From: Pyrenula massariospora
Lineage: Eukaryota > Ascomycota > Eurotiomycetes > Pyrenulales > Pyrenulaceae
Direction of reading: 5' to 3'
Assembly: GCA_021030905.1 (NCBI GenBank)
Contig: JAGFMI010000019.1
Coordinates: 186,001-250,000, forward strand
DNA length: 64,000 bases
Shown here: in pieces, positions 43,646 through 54,997 of the stretch
Layout: every line of letters starts with the position of its first letter
How positions within the stretch are numbered: the stretch's first letter is position 1
The notes under the pieces: generated by a model
What the model was told of the DNA's origin: nothing
What the model saw: only the letters and a program-made list of their open reading frames with translations
Database searches by the model: none
Program-made: the position numbers and the translations under genes

Positions 43646-43916
43646 AGAGTAACGGATAGAGTTTAGGGTTTCGAAAACGGAGATCGCATGGATCCCTTTG
43701 TCGGTGTGCCTTGGAGAGCAACCTGCTCTATGATCAATCTTCTATGTTATTGACCACGTGGATCCACTCATCCCAGCCAGCTTCTCGGCAGTCTCTTTAA
43801 AAGCATTTTGCGCATAGACGGTAGGCGATTCACATGCTTTTGCGCGAGCATCAGACCTCGAGAACATCTATAAGAACCAAAATGTAGCGCCATGATCATG
43901 TTGCTGCCTTTTCGGG
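43646..43916. other. Short convergent intergenic region
   Basis: About 270 bp between the stops of the GNAT and LDAH genes. Nothing besides presumed 3' UTRs. Confidence 0.4.
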
Positions 43917-45071
43917 TTATGCCATACGAATCCACCGCACCACGTGTTCTGCTACCATTGCACACTCCTTGCCTCGCACACAAAAGTCATGCCGTACTCC
44001 TTTTTCAATATGCACATCTACTCCTAGATTTAACTTATTGCTGTCCGTCTTTCCAAAGGCCACGGCTTTCTGAAGCTTCTCCATAGCGACCTGGTCGACC
44101 CAGACATCCTCCTTGGCGAAATAAAAGGATAGCTTTGGCTTGGCTTGTCTATCACCTTCCGACGGAGTGTTTTTAATCGCACTTAGACTCTTAGGCAGAA
44201 TTCCATATTCAGACCATACGGTCTGTTCCCAGTCAACCTCGGTGATCTCCTTCAATTCATCCCTTGCCAAACTGATCGCCTGCTTTACGCCCCCGCTACT
44301 CCGTAGAAACCCTACAGTAGCATCCACCGCCGCGTCTGCAAGGCCACTCGCAAGACCACCCATCTTGTAGCTGACAAGCCAGCGGAAGAGCTTTTTAGGG
44401 AGGAAGAGGGCCATTCCTCGTACAAAGCCTTGAGCGAGACTCGGCAGATAAGGAACGTACGTGGCAAGAGGGTTTGCTTTCCGACCATGAGGAGATCGGG
44501 CGAGGTCGCCTATTGGCGCCATGAGTAAGATGAGGGAATTAATCTCGAAGCTGGGTTGTTCGTTTGAGGGGAGAGATCGATATTGCTGCAGTATTTTGGT
44601 CGCAAGAAACGCGCCCAGGGAGTGCCCCATAAGGGTTACCTGTACATGAGGCCGTTGGGGCAGGGAATGGACAATCCTGGAAATGACGGTCTGCAGTCGA
44701 CCATAACTAAAGCTGATCTGGTCCTGGAGCGTGTGCGTAAATGCTGTCATCTGAGCCTGAGGGATAAGTTCGTCATAGTAATCGAATTCGGCTCGAGACG
44801 GGTCGCCTAATTCGAAGCCAAAAAGCGAGGCTCCATAGATTGCAAATGCTTTTGGAGTTGGCGGAGCTGTGTCATCCTTTCCGGCTGGCGAGCTTAGGCT
44901 ATCAGCGAGCAAGGAGAGGAAATGGTGATAGTAGGAAATGAGGCCTGGGTTGCCGGGTAGAAAGAATATTAGATTGACTGTGGAAGCAGAGGTGCAGCTC
45001 TCAGGGAGGTGTAGAAACGAATTAGAAGTGATGTGTGACTTTAGTGATACACGAGCGGAGTTGCCAGGCAT
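43917..45071 (-). CDS. Lipid droplet-associated serine hydrolase (LDAH-like)
   Basis: This alpha/beta hydrolase family associates with lipid droplets; a sterol-ester or other lipid-hydrolase role has been proposed. Single exon, 384 residues from ATG 45071 (the open frame extends to 45119 but has no earlier ATG). Diagnostic segments: NLIFFLPGNPGLISYYHHFL near the N-terminus (family GNPG), the nucleophile elbow VTLMGHSLGAFLATKI (Ser in GHSLG, about residue 149), LILLMAPIGDLARSPHG, LSFYFAKEDVWVD (acid region), and KGVRHDFCVR with the probable catalytic His close to the end. Confidence 0.88.
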   Translation of the reverse strand: MPGNSARVSLKSHITSNSFLHLPESCTSASTVNLIFFLPGNPGLISYYHHFLSLLADSLSSPAGKDDTAPPTPKAFAIYGASLFGFELGDPSRAEFDYYDELIPQAQMTAFTHTLQDQISFSYGRLQTVISRIVHSLPQRPHVQVTLMGHSLGAFLATKILQQYRSLPSNEQPSFEINSLILLMAPIGDLARSPHGRKANPLATYVPYLPSLAQGFVRGMALFLPKKLFRWLVSYKMGGLASGLADAAVDATVGFLRSSGGVKQAISLARDELKEITEVDWEQTVWSEYGILPKSLSAIKNTPSEGDRQAKPKLSFYFAKEDVWVDQVAMEKLQKAVAFGKTDSNKLNLGVDVHIEKGVRHDFCVRGKECAMVAEHVVRWIRMA

Positions 45072-45644
45072 AGCATTATTAGGAGCAATTGCACGTCGTT
45101 GCAACTCTTGAAAATCCAAAGACTAAGTTTTGAGCCTCTGCTCCCTCAAGCAAGTAACACCGATACTCTGTACGTTTAGGAATCACTCTGAGACGCAGCC
45201 AAATCTTTGAGTACGCTTGACATGATGTCTCAAAGTATTGTAAAGGTTTGTTGGTACAGAGGAGTGTTTAGATGAATAGCTGAAATGACAATCACTGTCA
45301 CAGCGTGTCATGTGCTGTCATTTATTTCCCGACAACTGCTCACGCTTACCAGCCAACGCCCCGCCCATGAATGATCCCAAGTGCACTCATCCCTTATACC
45401 AAAATCCAGACGTGGCTCTATAGCTTCTAGAGGCCTCGTGAGGACAGAGCAATGCTGGCTCAACCCTCATCCACGTTATGCAAACTCCATGCTCCCACAC
45501 AAGGCATCCTACGATGAAGGCGACACTAATTAAGTTCATGGTTCATGAGGATATTATACCAAGCAAAAGACAGCACCAAATGCACTTAGCTGCAGCCCAA
45601 GCCTCGTGTCTCGGCCACCAATCACGACACTCTTGCCAAAGTCC
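45072..45644. other. Intergenic region, LDAH to GST
   Basis: About 570 bp containing the LDAH promoter and the GST 3' end. A plus-strand frame (45478-45780) overlaps the GST gene antisense and is not supported. Confidence 0.4.
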
Positions 45645-46466
45645 TTACTTCTTCTGCATCAGATCATACCCATTACCCTTCTCCAAGCTCATCTTCCAAC
45701 CGTCTCTCGCTTTGCACCTATCAAACCACGCCTTCAGGCCCTTCCATCTCTGCTCATCCAGATTTAGCCATCGTCTCTGAACATACATATCCATTGGCCA
45801 GCTAAGATTGAAATCCGCCTTTCCGGGTTTGCTGCCCATGAAGTAGTCGTTGTCCTTTAACATATCGTCCTGTAAATACTTCAAGAACGCCTCCATCTCA
45901 GCTCCAGTGAAGAACCTAGTGACCATCTTACCAGATAGACTCAAGATCCACGAAATAAAAAAGGGTGTATAGAATGCAAATACTTCTGGCAACAAGCGCA
46001 CCATATAGAGACCACTCAGACTGGAAGCTGAGAAGCTGCACAACGTTTCGTCTCGTATCCAGTCGTAGCCGGCTTTCTCTTCCTCCGGAGAAGGCTGGAA
46101 ATGGCCCTCGATATCGTACCTTTTGATGAGATACGTGACGATGAGCATGCTTTCGTGTAAGACGCGGCCATCGGCGGTCACCAGTACCGGTGACTTTCCT
46201 AGCGGATGGATCTTAGCAAGCTTGTTGTTCGGGGGCCGGCCCTCTGAACGGAAGTGATGGACTATATTGAATGTGAATGGGTGGGCAGAGCTGGCTGGGT
46301 ACGCGAGTTCAAGCTCGCAGAGAAGCCAGAGAACGCGTTGTGATTGGGAGTTCTAAAGCCATTGTGGCGCGTCAATATACGAGCAACATCAATTGGAAGC
46401 AAGACTCACATTGAGATGGTGGATGGTAGGAACATCTGGCTTGAGCTGATCTTCATTAGTAGACAT
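45645..46466 (-). CDS. Glutathione S-transferase
   Basis: GSTs conjugate glutathione to electrophiles or reduce peroxides in the cytosol. Two exons: 46466-46410 (19 codons from ATG) and 46352-45645, intron 46409-46353 (GTGAGT..CTTTAG), 254 residues. The thioredoxin-like N-domain starts only after splicing: TIHHLNNSQSQRVLWLLCEL (catalytic Ser/Asn region), NKLAKIHPLGKSPVLV, and DGRVLHESMLIVTYLIKRYD (glutathione-binding ES). The all-helical C-domain follows, with DNDYFMGSKPGKADFNLSWP (typical GST motif with Asp) and a final WFDRCKARDGWKMSLEKGN. Unspliced, the frame would lack half of the N-domain. Confidence 0.92.
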
Positions 46467-47839
46467 TTTGCCGATCCGAATTCCAATTGCCACGAGTTGA
46501 AGTCTGGATTCATGGAGATGCGCAGCATCTGAGATCGTAAACTGTCTAATTTAAAAGTAATTGAACCAAGCAACGACCGCGCGTCCACCAAGTCAATTAG
46601 TACAAATGTGAGAACTAGGGGAATCCTTCTCAAGCCTCATGGGAATTTGCACAAGCTCTTGAAAACAGTCATTGTCATGGACAGTAATATCACATCAGAA
46701 TTCCTAGCCAAGCAAAGAAGCTGGTCCTCGAACGGGGCTGTTTTCCCTTGCCAAGCGAGCTTGCCACTAGTTCTTGTAACCTCGTCAGCACAAGAATCCT
46801 CCCCATGCCGCGGTCGAAGGTCGCTGTCGCTCTGGGAAAGAGTGGTGTAAGAGTGAACGGCCGCGAACTGCTTTGGGAACACAGCATAGCTCAAAAGCGC
46901 CGTTGGCAACGTTCGGGCATCTCGGGGATTTGCATTATCGTATCCCGACCGCAAGTCGCTGGGTGGCAAGGTGAGGTCCCTGCATCCTCTGAGTTTGTAT
47001 TCAATATGGGAAGTTCGTGAAAATAGCTTCAAGTCGCGAGATAGAGCTGGCTAGTTTCTCATTTGTTGCCATGTTTGAGGCGATTCGAACTTGCGGGTTT
47101 CTTTCTTCTTGTTTCCCGGAAGTAAACCAGGAAGAAAACGCTCAGAACCTTCTGCGACGCACTCCTGCGCAGCATCCTTGTCCAGACTGGCTGTTCCCGA
47201 GTCGTCTTGGAAAAGGCAGGCCTGCATTTGACAACCAACGCCTTTTATTGGAGATAGAATTTTGCTATAATCCAGTGTGGCTTCCATCAATGCCAGTCCT
47301 TTTTGGAGCTTCGCCTTGTTGTCCAAACCTCTATCTCTTCGTCTTGCCCGAACATTGCGTTAGACTACTTGTGGCATTTTCTATCTTTTGAAGTTCTTTG
47401 CTAGGCTCATATACCGATGATCCTTGGCCCAAATACTTTGATACTAAGAAGCATGGCGACTGGCAATATGAAGACATGCTCCGCTGCGCTTTGGGGCTGC
47501 GGCGCCTTTGGTTAAGGTACCTGTTGAACCATTCTCTAACTTCTTTCTTCAATTCATCGCCTTCAGATGCAACCATTTATTCAATCGAACCCACACTTCG
47601 CGAGAACCGTTTCCAGCCGTCAAGGCCTCATTACTTCTCTTCGCCTTAATAGAACCCTCAAATGTCTTACTTCCAACTCTCCCACTGCTCATTTTGACAT
47701 AAGCCCGCGTGATACCCTTTATCAAATTGTTGCCATCTGATATTTGAATAGTTCTGGAGTGACCTGTAGCGTTCCAGTGGGAGATCTCAGTTGCTATCAA
47801 AATGCAGGCCACTGTATGCGAATATTAGAATCATAAAAC
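46467..47839. other. Intergenic region with no supportable gene
   Basis: About 1.4 kb. Several frames of 80-130 codons occur on both strands (for example 46637-47032 minus, 47017-47391 plus, 47549-47812 minus). None shows a motif I recognise. Part of it could belong to the decayed hydrolase gene that follows. Confidence 0.35.
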
Positions 47840-48439
47840 AACGATTTAGTCACGGACGCTAAGCTTGGATGCCTTCGCCACTTGGGCTACGATTCTCGGG
47901 ATGCAGTGGAGCACAAGTATTCAACATGGCGGGTGATGAGAATCAGGAGATGTTCAGAGTCCGAAAACTTTGCCACACTCCTTATGACTGTTGGTGGCAA
48001 CAATGCTAATTTCTTCAAAGTTATTCGTGACCGCATCTACATATTTGATGCCAGAGACAGAAATAAAGAATACGAGCCGCCTTACGAAGACGATCCTGCT
48101 CGTAAATCGTTGTGTGCGCATGCGCTTGACGAAACAGCAGATTACATCAACAATCGGCTCTTCACCGGAGTACAGAGTACCACCTGGAGCATCATTTCAA
48201 AAGTCATGATGAAGTCTGAATCCCGCAATTGGCGAATTTCTGCCGCTGGATGCGCACATTTCTGGATCATCAATGATGACAGCAAATACGGTGACAAAGC
48301 TTGCTCCAGCGTGAACCCCTTCGGGAAGAAATACGATCCAGCAAGCTCCGAAGTGATGGAAGTCCTTCTCCCGACCTCAACCACCTTCCACCTCTCGAGA
48401 ATCCTCCCCTCCTCCTACTCCACCCAACGCCATCAATGA
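47840..48439 (+). pseudogene. SGNH/GDSL-type secreted hydrolase remnant (frame-shifted)
   Basis: Two motifs of fungal SGNH esterase/lipase-like proteins appear in order but in different frames. LRFSGCSGAQVFNM lies at about 47885-47930. TVGGNNANFFKVI lies at about 47988-48030 (family TVGGND-x-x-FF). The second frame continues through a Cys/charged region to AAGCAHFWIINDDS, where the family has a YxxFWN-like block, and ends at 48439. A frameshift of about one base, or an unseen intron, separates them. The 5' catalytic GDS block was not found. I favour a pseudogene; a spliced gene with upstream exons is possible. Confidence 0.42.
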
Positions 48440-48814
48440 CCAACACACACCCCTCCTCACCTACCTGAATGAACATCCACATGACCGACCTCAACGCCGT
48501 CTTTGCCCTCGCCATCGCCCTCACTATCGCCGACTTCAGCCCCCAATTCCCGGACCACGTCAACCCGGTCCAACACGTCTCCGTCACCGGCTGGCGCCTT
48601 CCCAATACCCACCGCAACCGCGAACCCGCGCGACAAATTCGGCCCCGCCAACCTCAGGGACCCGCAATTGCGCAAAGGACCTCTGGGTTCTGAAACCTCG
48701 ACCCGACCCGTCCCGATCCCACGGCCCCGGAAATGGAGGGAATTAAAGAGTCATCGATCGCAGCGATCAAGACGGTCAATGTTCAGGGGCTGGTTTCTAC
48801 GCAGTAGTACCCGC

Positions 48815-49255
48815 AGGATCTGTCTGCCTAATGCCTCAGACATGTACACGTAACGAATATCATATCGTGTACCCTTTCCCCTAGGCACCCGAGCTAAGCA
48901 TACAAAAAAATGCGCCATGACATGACATTACCCAACTCCCGTCATAGTCGTAGGATCTGTCTGCCTCATGCCTCAGACACGTTAGGAATATCGTAGATGC
49001 CTCTTCTATTCTGCCCTAGCTGAGCGCAGAAAATGCGACACGACACGACATTACTCAACTCCCATCGTAGTAGCCGTAGGATCTGATCTGTCTCATGCCT
49101 CAAACAGACACGCAGGAAACATCGTATCCTCTCTTCCCTACCCTAGCTTCGCCAACAAAAAATGCAACATCCATTACTCACTCCCGGTCCTTGATCCTTT
49201 CTGCCTAGCTGAGCATACAAAACGCAACAGTCATTACTCACTCACTCACTCACAC
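48815..49255. repeat. Degenerate tandem repeat, period about 126-137 bp, three to four copies
   Basis: Copies start at 48815, 48952 and 49078 with AGGATCTG..(A/C)ATGCCTCA, followed by TATCGTA-like sequence, CCCTAGC, GAGC(A/G)(T/C)A..AAAATGC and CATTACTCA. A partial fourth copy ends in a (CACT)n/ACTC run near 49240-49255. It is non-coding and lies between a decayed gene and an intergenic stretch. Confidence 0.8.
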
Positions 49256-50144
49256 CCCCTCATCGATCTAGAATTTCCACGGCAGATTCCGCCTCGGCTG
49301 ATCGGTGACTCGCACTCGCTGTGTAACCTCCATGCACCCCAAAAGGGGGCCCCCAGCCCCGGGGTTTACCCGCCGGGGAGGGTGTGTGGTGTTTAGCCCT
49401 ACCGGCAAAAGCACCCATTCCCATTATTCCTAACCCCCACCCCCCCAAAAAGCCCTGGTGCATAACTAATCATAAGTCATCGTGGCGGAATTTCGTATGC
49501 TTAATAATTATGATTTTCTTATGGTCTTGATCTGGCTGGTCGGGGTTTTGCACGCGAGAATTGCCTGGATGGGAAAATTCTTGCGACGTCAGCTGGGGGG
49601 GGGAAGGCGTTTTTATCGGAGCGTGACTACTTTTTGACTACATTGGGTGCTGGAGTGTTGCGTATCAGATTTTGAGGTCTATTGTCTGCTTGAGCAACTT
49701 TGAAAAGAAAAATGGGTTCTATAACATATCCTAATACATAGAAATGAAGAATTCTCAAGGTAAAGAGGGTGCGGCGAAAGTAAAATGAAAAGTCTCCAAA
49801 ATGCCCGCAAAAATGGAGATGTAGTAAAAGAAACAACGAAACCTGTCTCCGAACCTCCACTCTAACAACGAAATCCATCTCCAAACCTCCAATCTAAAAG
49901 AACGAGCCAGGGGTGAAGAAGCGAAAGAAAAAAAGTGCATGGATGCAAAGAAGACCGTTGAGCCAAAGTAACACCATTTCCCCAAAAGTGCCAGGGCTGA
50001 GCGGCTAGGGCTGACACGAGGGTTCGTCATCCCCAAACCGCAGCCTCCGATGAATAACTCCCGACCTTCCACCGGCACACACACACCAACGTCAATCCCG
50101 AACAAACTCTCCGCTAATTCTCCGCTCTTGGCTTATACAACTCC
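49256..50144. other. Intergenic region
   Basis: About 890 bp. It contains G/C homopolymer runs (CCCCCCAAAAAGCCC near 49440; a nine-G run near 49595) and a minus-strand frame (49755-50105) without motifs. No gene is supported. Confidence 0.35.
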
Positions 50145-51328
50145 TCAGTGACCCCACTGGCTTGGCGGGTCATCTTGCCAGTGCCGGAGCAGCTGCGCGA
50201 CGGCTCGGTTCCACTCCACGATCAGAGTATTCGCGAGATTATCAACGTCCGTAGGCGAAGGGTTGTAGTTGCCCCACGACTCTGGGTTTGAAGCCACCAG
50301 TCGGGCGTGTTTGGGGATAAGGCGACTGTTGCGGGGGAAAAATCCGATTAGAATCCGTCTACAAAAATCCCTCACGGGAAGCACGACCGATGACGCGGGT
50401 TAACTCACTCGTTCTGAATTTTGACCAGGATCAACCAGCAAAAGTTCCAGCTGCGGGAACTCTGCACGTCATTCATGACTTCCCATTTGGCTTCGTCGAG
50501 GCACTCGGAACTGAAGGGGTAGTTGGAGGTAAGCCTGCGGAGCTCGCTAAGGAAATTATGAGAGTTAACATAGTGTGACCAAGCAGTAGTCATTGGCTCG
50601 GTAACGTCTTCAGAGCCATAGGCGGCAAAAATTCGCTCAATACGCCGGAGCTCGGTGATGGTGTTGACCCGATGAGATCGTAGAGACTGTATCAATTGTG
50701 CTCGGTTTTCCTGTGCGCATGCATGTCAGCAGGGGTTGTGGCGAAACTGCGGGTGCGCGTCAATCAAGATCAGAGATAGGAGAACGTTTAAATTTCCAGA
50801 AAGAGGCCACGAGTGGCAAAGCAAAACGGAACAAATGACTGCACTGGGTATAGGTAGGAGATGGGTATCACGCGTAAATAGCAATATAGAGAATAGGAAA
50901 TTTACAAATACGAATCCTGGACTGACTTGGCTCAAGTCCCGAGCATCGTTCACAGCGCCAGGGGTGACGAGTTGATACTGCGAAGGACCTGGGGTGCTGT
51001 AGACGGAGTCGTCTGCCGACGATGAAGAGTAGTTTGACATGACGACAGCTGACGTCTGCTGTTCAACCGGATAATCTAGAGCGTAAAGATTGGGAGGATC
51101 GTCTTCGGGGCGCTGAGATGGTAGTATCGATGATGGTGCAGGAACTGTCGTAGAGATTGATCGTGACGAGGATCCAGAGTATATTGCTTGACGCGGTGAA
51201 AGGAGGCTCGTTGCTTGATTGCCGGGCCCGGGGATCCCCAAATTTTGATTGATACCCCTAGTGTTGGGAATAATTTCTTCCTCGCTATCGCTCGATTCTC
51301 GAGAGAGGAGTGCTTGTTGAGGATCCAT
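50145..51328 (-). CDS. Uncharacterised protein, three exons
   Basis: Function unknown. Three minus-strand frames join in phase through good splice sites: 51328-50927, 50710-50409 and 50325-50145. The introns are 50926-50711 (GTCAGT..GCACAG, 216 nt, long for this window) and 50408-50326 (GTGAGT..CAACAG). The sum is 885 nt, 294 residues. The first 130 residues are disordered and Ser/Pro-rich with an acidic patch (SRESSDSEEEIIPNTRG). The rest is helical and charged (TITELRRIERIFAAYGSE, LTSNYPFSSECLDEAKWEVM) and ends NTLIVEWNRAVAQLLRHWQD. There is no signal peptide or membrane segment once the introns are removed. No known domain recognised. Confidence 0.65.
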
Positions 51329-54195
51329 TAGAGTAGGGGGGAAGTGAATTTAAGTATACACTAGACTCTCTGTTCAAGTGGCTCGATTTGGAAAGTGCAA
51401 CAAAGGAAGCGTTCAGGGCTAGTTGGCCCTGGGGATGAAACAATGCTGGTGAAGATCAACCGACGGGCCATGCACGATTTCCAAGCATGTAGAACATAGA
51501 AACCCTGGGGGCGGGAAGATATAGGAAATGAGGGATGACTCCGACTGATATCAACATCTTGGTTACAAAGGAGAAACCTATGAGCTTTGTAGCCTAAGGC
51601 AACATGGTGAGCAGTGTGTCTTTGAATGCAGAAGGACTACCACGCGACCGTGTTTGGCAGTCATCACAAGAAGCTGAACTTAAGACCGAGTACGTCATCA
51701 CCAGCTCGCATACGAGGAGGTGAATGGCATAGAGAGGAAGGAGTTGGTCACGACTAAGCAGCACGCGTCTTGACTCTGAGAGAACGGTCCAATTGTCAGC
51801 ATCAGATAAGGACGGAGCACGGACAATCCGTAAAGAAACCTTGAAGCTCTTGAGAGATTGATAGAGGAGCTTAAATCCAGGCGACCAATGAATTGAGCAG
51901 AGGTTCTAGTCAGTCATATGGCCGTTGGGGAAAAGTCCCGCTTTGCAAGGGTCGATAGTCTGCTTCTTGCCGCAACGTAAGCGAAGGCGTTCAAGCTTGT
52001 CGCCGAATAGCAGCAGAGCTATAGTATCGATCATAGTTCTAAAGCCGAGCGAGGGTAGAGCGTCTTAGGTGTGAAGCCTCTAGAGCTCTCGATTAAAGGT
52101 GCTGGCTGAGGACCGGAGGGGGATGCGCAGCGGCAGGAACGGTGCCGAGAGGATGCCGTGAGACGTGACGCGACGCACAATGGCCTCTAGCAGACGGGGA
52201 ATTCTTTGCGATGCACGTTAGCTTCGCTGCCAGATGGGGGAGGCTTTGAGGTTCCTGCATGATGGGTTGGTTCCTGCATCAGCATCGTGCGCTTGGCTGC
52301 GGATGAGGCTCCGGAGTTAAGTTTGGCGTGGGCAGGGGGCGGTGCTTACGTTGAAGCGACGATGCGCCACGATCCTGGCACTTCTCGCGGCCACCACCGT
52401 CATTGTTGGGTTAGCCGCACACCCAAATCCGATCTTGCGCCGGTGCACTTGGGCCCAAATCGACAGATGGGGCGTTCTCGATGCTGACTCTACGACGGTT
52501 TAGGTCTAAGAGCGTCCCAGCGGCTGCACCGTGCTTTCTCGGCTGCTGCCCCGCGAGAGACAAGAAGCGGCTGCTGACCCAGATAGGAAATGTGAGTAAT
52601 TCGGCGGTCCCGTTTTACGTTCTCCCACAAATCCGCGCCAAGAGCGGAATCGAAAGAAGCCGATAATAAGAAAGATCAGCTCGCATGATGGTGGCGATGA
52701 ATCGATGCGGATGGAGATACGGCCAGATACTCTGGGACTACAGCAAACCAGAATTAATCCCAATTCTCCAAGAGTGCGACCGCAAGTCCATGCAGTCATC
52801 CGATCCTTTGTCCATTCTTCCTCATCAAGCTCTTTGAGCAATACACCATGATCGTACGGTATTTGGACAAAGATCAAGGGTGTAGCTCTGAGTTAGGGTC
52901 CGAACCGGGCCAAAACTAAGACGGAGCTGAGGACAGTCGTGTTGGCTTTCGGGCCACTTCACATAGCTTTTGACTACATCGGTTCGGGTTAACGCTGCAA
53001 GCTGGAGGACCTTTTGGTAGCTTTCCCAATCATACTGTACGACTACCCGCCAGCAAACAATCGGTAGACCATACTGACTCCTCTCCAAAGGCGGAGGGTG
53101 GAGAGTGAACTCGATAATGCCATATCGTGTGATCCTGGGCTGAGTCACTCCCAACCTTGCTTGCGCAAGATCAACCCCACGTGCAAGAGTTGCGCCGGCA
53201 ATAGCACCTTCAAGTCACACATACTGCAATTGCCTCGTGGTGCGATGTGCAGGAGAAAGCCGACCAGGTGACTGGGATGGCCCCCAACCTCACTGTGTGA
53301 AACCATCCCGAAGTCGAGCTGGGGCCATGGTTTCCCCATACCTTTAGGCAAAGGACACTAAGAAGACATTGGTTTGTTTCAGCCCCGTCAGGAAGGTAGT
53401 ATGACGCGATTCCACGGGCAGCGAGAGGTCGTTCGGTGACCATTCGTCTGTGATAGCATTAGGTTGTGGCGGAGCCTTCAGCTATCGGTCCTCTTTAAGA
53501 ATAAGACGAAGATGACTGGACGATGGACATACGAGATGCATCGACCTCAGGGAAACGACAGCGAGTGTGGTCATGAATGCAGCCATAGCTTCGGGGATCT
53601 GAGACATTGTTAGAAGTAGAGCTCCTGTCGATTGGGGAGACGAAGAGAGAACCCGACTTCCACGCCAAAAGGTCGTCAGTACTGCGTTATCAGCGTTAGC
53701 AACCAAATTTAGAGCACCAACTGTCCTTCCTTCTCGATGAGTAAGTAGCTGGAGGGGATGTAGGAGCGATCGCCGTTGGGATCGCGAAGGACATTTAGAC
53801 GTTCTGGGAGTTACTAAACGTAGGAAGCCAGATGCAAGAGTGAACACCGAATAGATTACTCAAAAATGAACGAAGGAGTGAATCAAAATTTTGTGCGTAT
53901 GACGATGAGGCTGTAATTGAGTCTAGATGACTAGACAGCTTACTTGCATAGAAAAGATGCAGTGCGTGGCAATGATGACGAAAAGGCTGCATTGTCCACT
54001 TGCTTTTCCAGATCGCTTGTATGGATCTTGATCACTGCCTGTTGGATAGGCTGATTCCGCCGTGGTAGGTCGAAGCAATGAAAGTCAGGGGATGCTGTGA
54101 AGACACGCGTATAGTTAATTGATTTTGAGACACCACGACATAGTTGCCCTCAAAACTGTGTCATTGGCAGATGAAAAGCTTACAAAGACTGCAAT
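51329..54195. other. Long intergenic region (2.9 kb), no gene supported
   Basis: Minus-strand frames at 52506-52877, 52825-53154 and 53482-53847 are the longest, but none has a motif and they do not join convincingly. I see no long repeat and no tRNA. It may contain decayed coding DNA like the segment immediately downstream. Confidence 0.35.
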
Positions 54196-54507
54196 TTAAG
54201 ATTTATCACAGGGAATGATGGAAAGTCCTTTGGGATGCTTAAGTACAAGGCTCTTTCCGTTGGTTTCAGTGAAGCAGTCGGTGTTGACGAATTCCGTATC
54301 AAAGGTTCCCGGATAAGGCGTCTCGTCGACAACGAATATTCTCCTTTGATATTCTTCAATTTGCACGATCATCTCTTCACAGGATTCCGGCAGCTAAGGA
54401 GCACTTTCAAGCAATGGCCCCTGCTGCACTGCTCCCTGTGAGGCTGGGGATAAGCGCAGGCTTCGCAGATACTCAATGTCGAGCTTGAACGGTAGAGTAA
54501 GTACGCC
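54196..54507 (-). pseudogene. Stop-interrupted coding-like segment of unknown family
   Basis: One minus-strand frame of 103 codons from 54507 to the TAA at 54198-54196 looks protein-like: LPFKLDIEYLRSLRLSPAS, then a TAG at 54396-54394, then EEMIVQIEEYQRRIFVVDE, PYPGTFDTEFVNTDC and LVLKHPKGLSIIPCDK. The TAG could be a C-to-T change of CAG, or the AG of an intron acceptor (CTCCTTAG). Upstream exons were not resolved. Family not recognised. Confidence 0.4.
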
Positions 54508-54997
54508 TCAATTTCTTCACAGACAGCAATGGGAGCTTTGGCACGACACGGAATAAGAAGGCACAACGAAAAATGCGGCTTGGTGCAGGTGGTTGACGAT
54601 GAAGAGGAAGTTTGACGTTCACATCTTGCGATCTGTGGTTCCGTCTTGGCACGCGTTCCCGAAGAATTTCCGATCACGCCCGCCTGCACGATCTGTGTGA
54701 CGGTGACGATGGCGGGCAAGTCCGTAGCTGCAAAGCATTGGCGACTCACTCGGCCCATGGACACTGCCCTTCGTCTCTCCCCTACACGTGCCAAAGACAC
54801 ATAGTAGGGCACATGTATGTTCAGTATCACCGAGCAGAGTGGAAAGGGCTTTCAAGCCAGGCCGGGCGCTTTCTGTCGTCCTACCCCATCACGAGCAAGC
54901 AAAATTCGAGCCCACCAACCACAAAGCCGCAAGCTAGTTTACCTGACTGATTGCTTTTATTTCATGGGAGAACACTGTCTTTCCTGTCAGCAGCGAC
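54508..54997. other. Region upstream of the MFS gene
   Basis: About 490 bp between the decayed segment and the transporter start. It may hold 5' parts of the decayed gene (minus) and the transporter promoter (plus). No motif-bearing frame was found. Confidence 0.35.
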
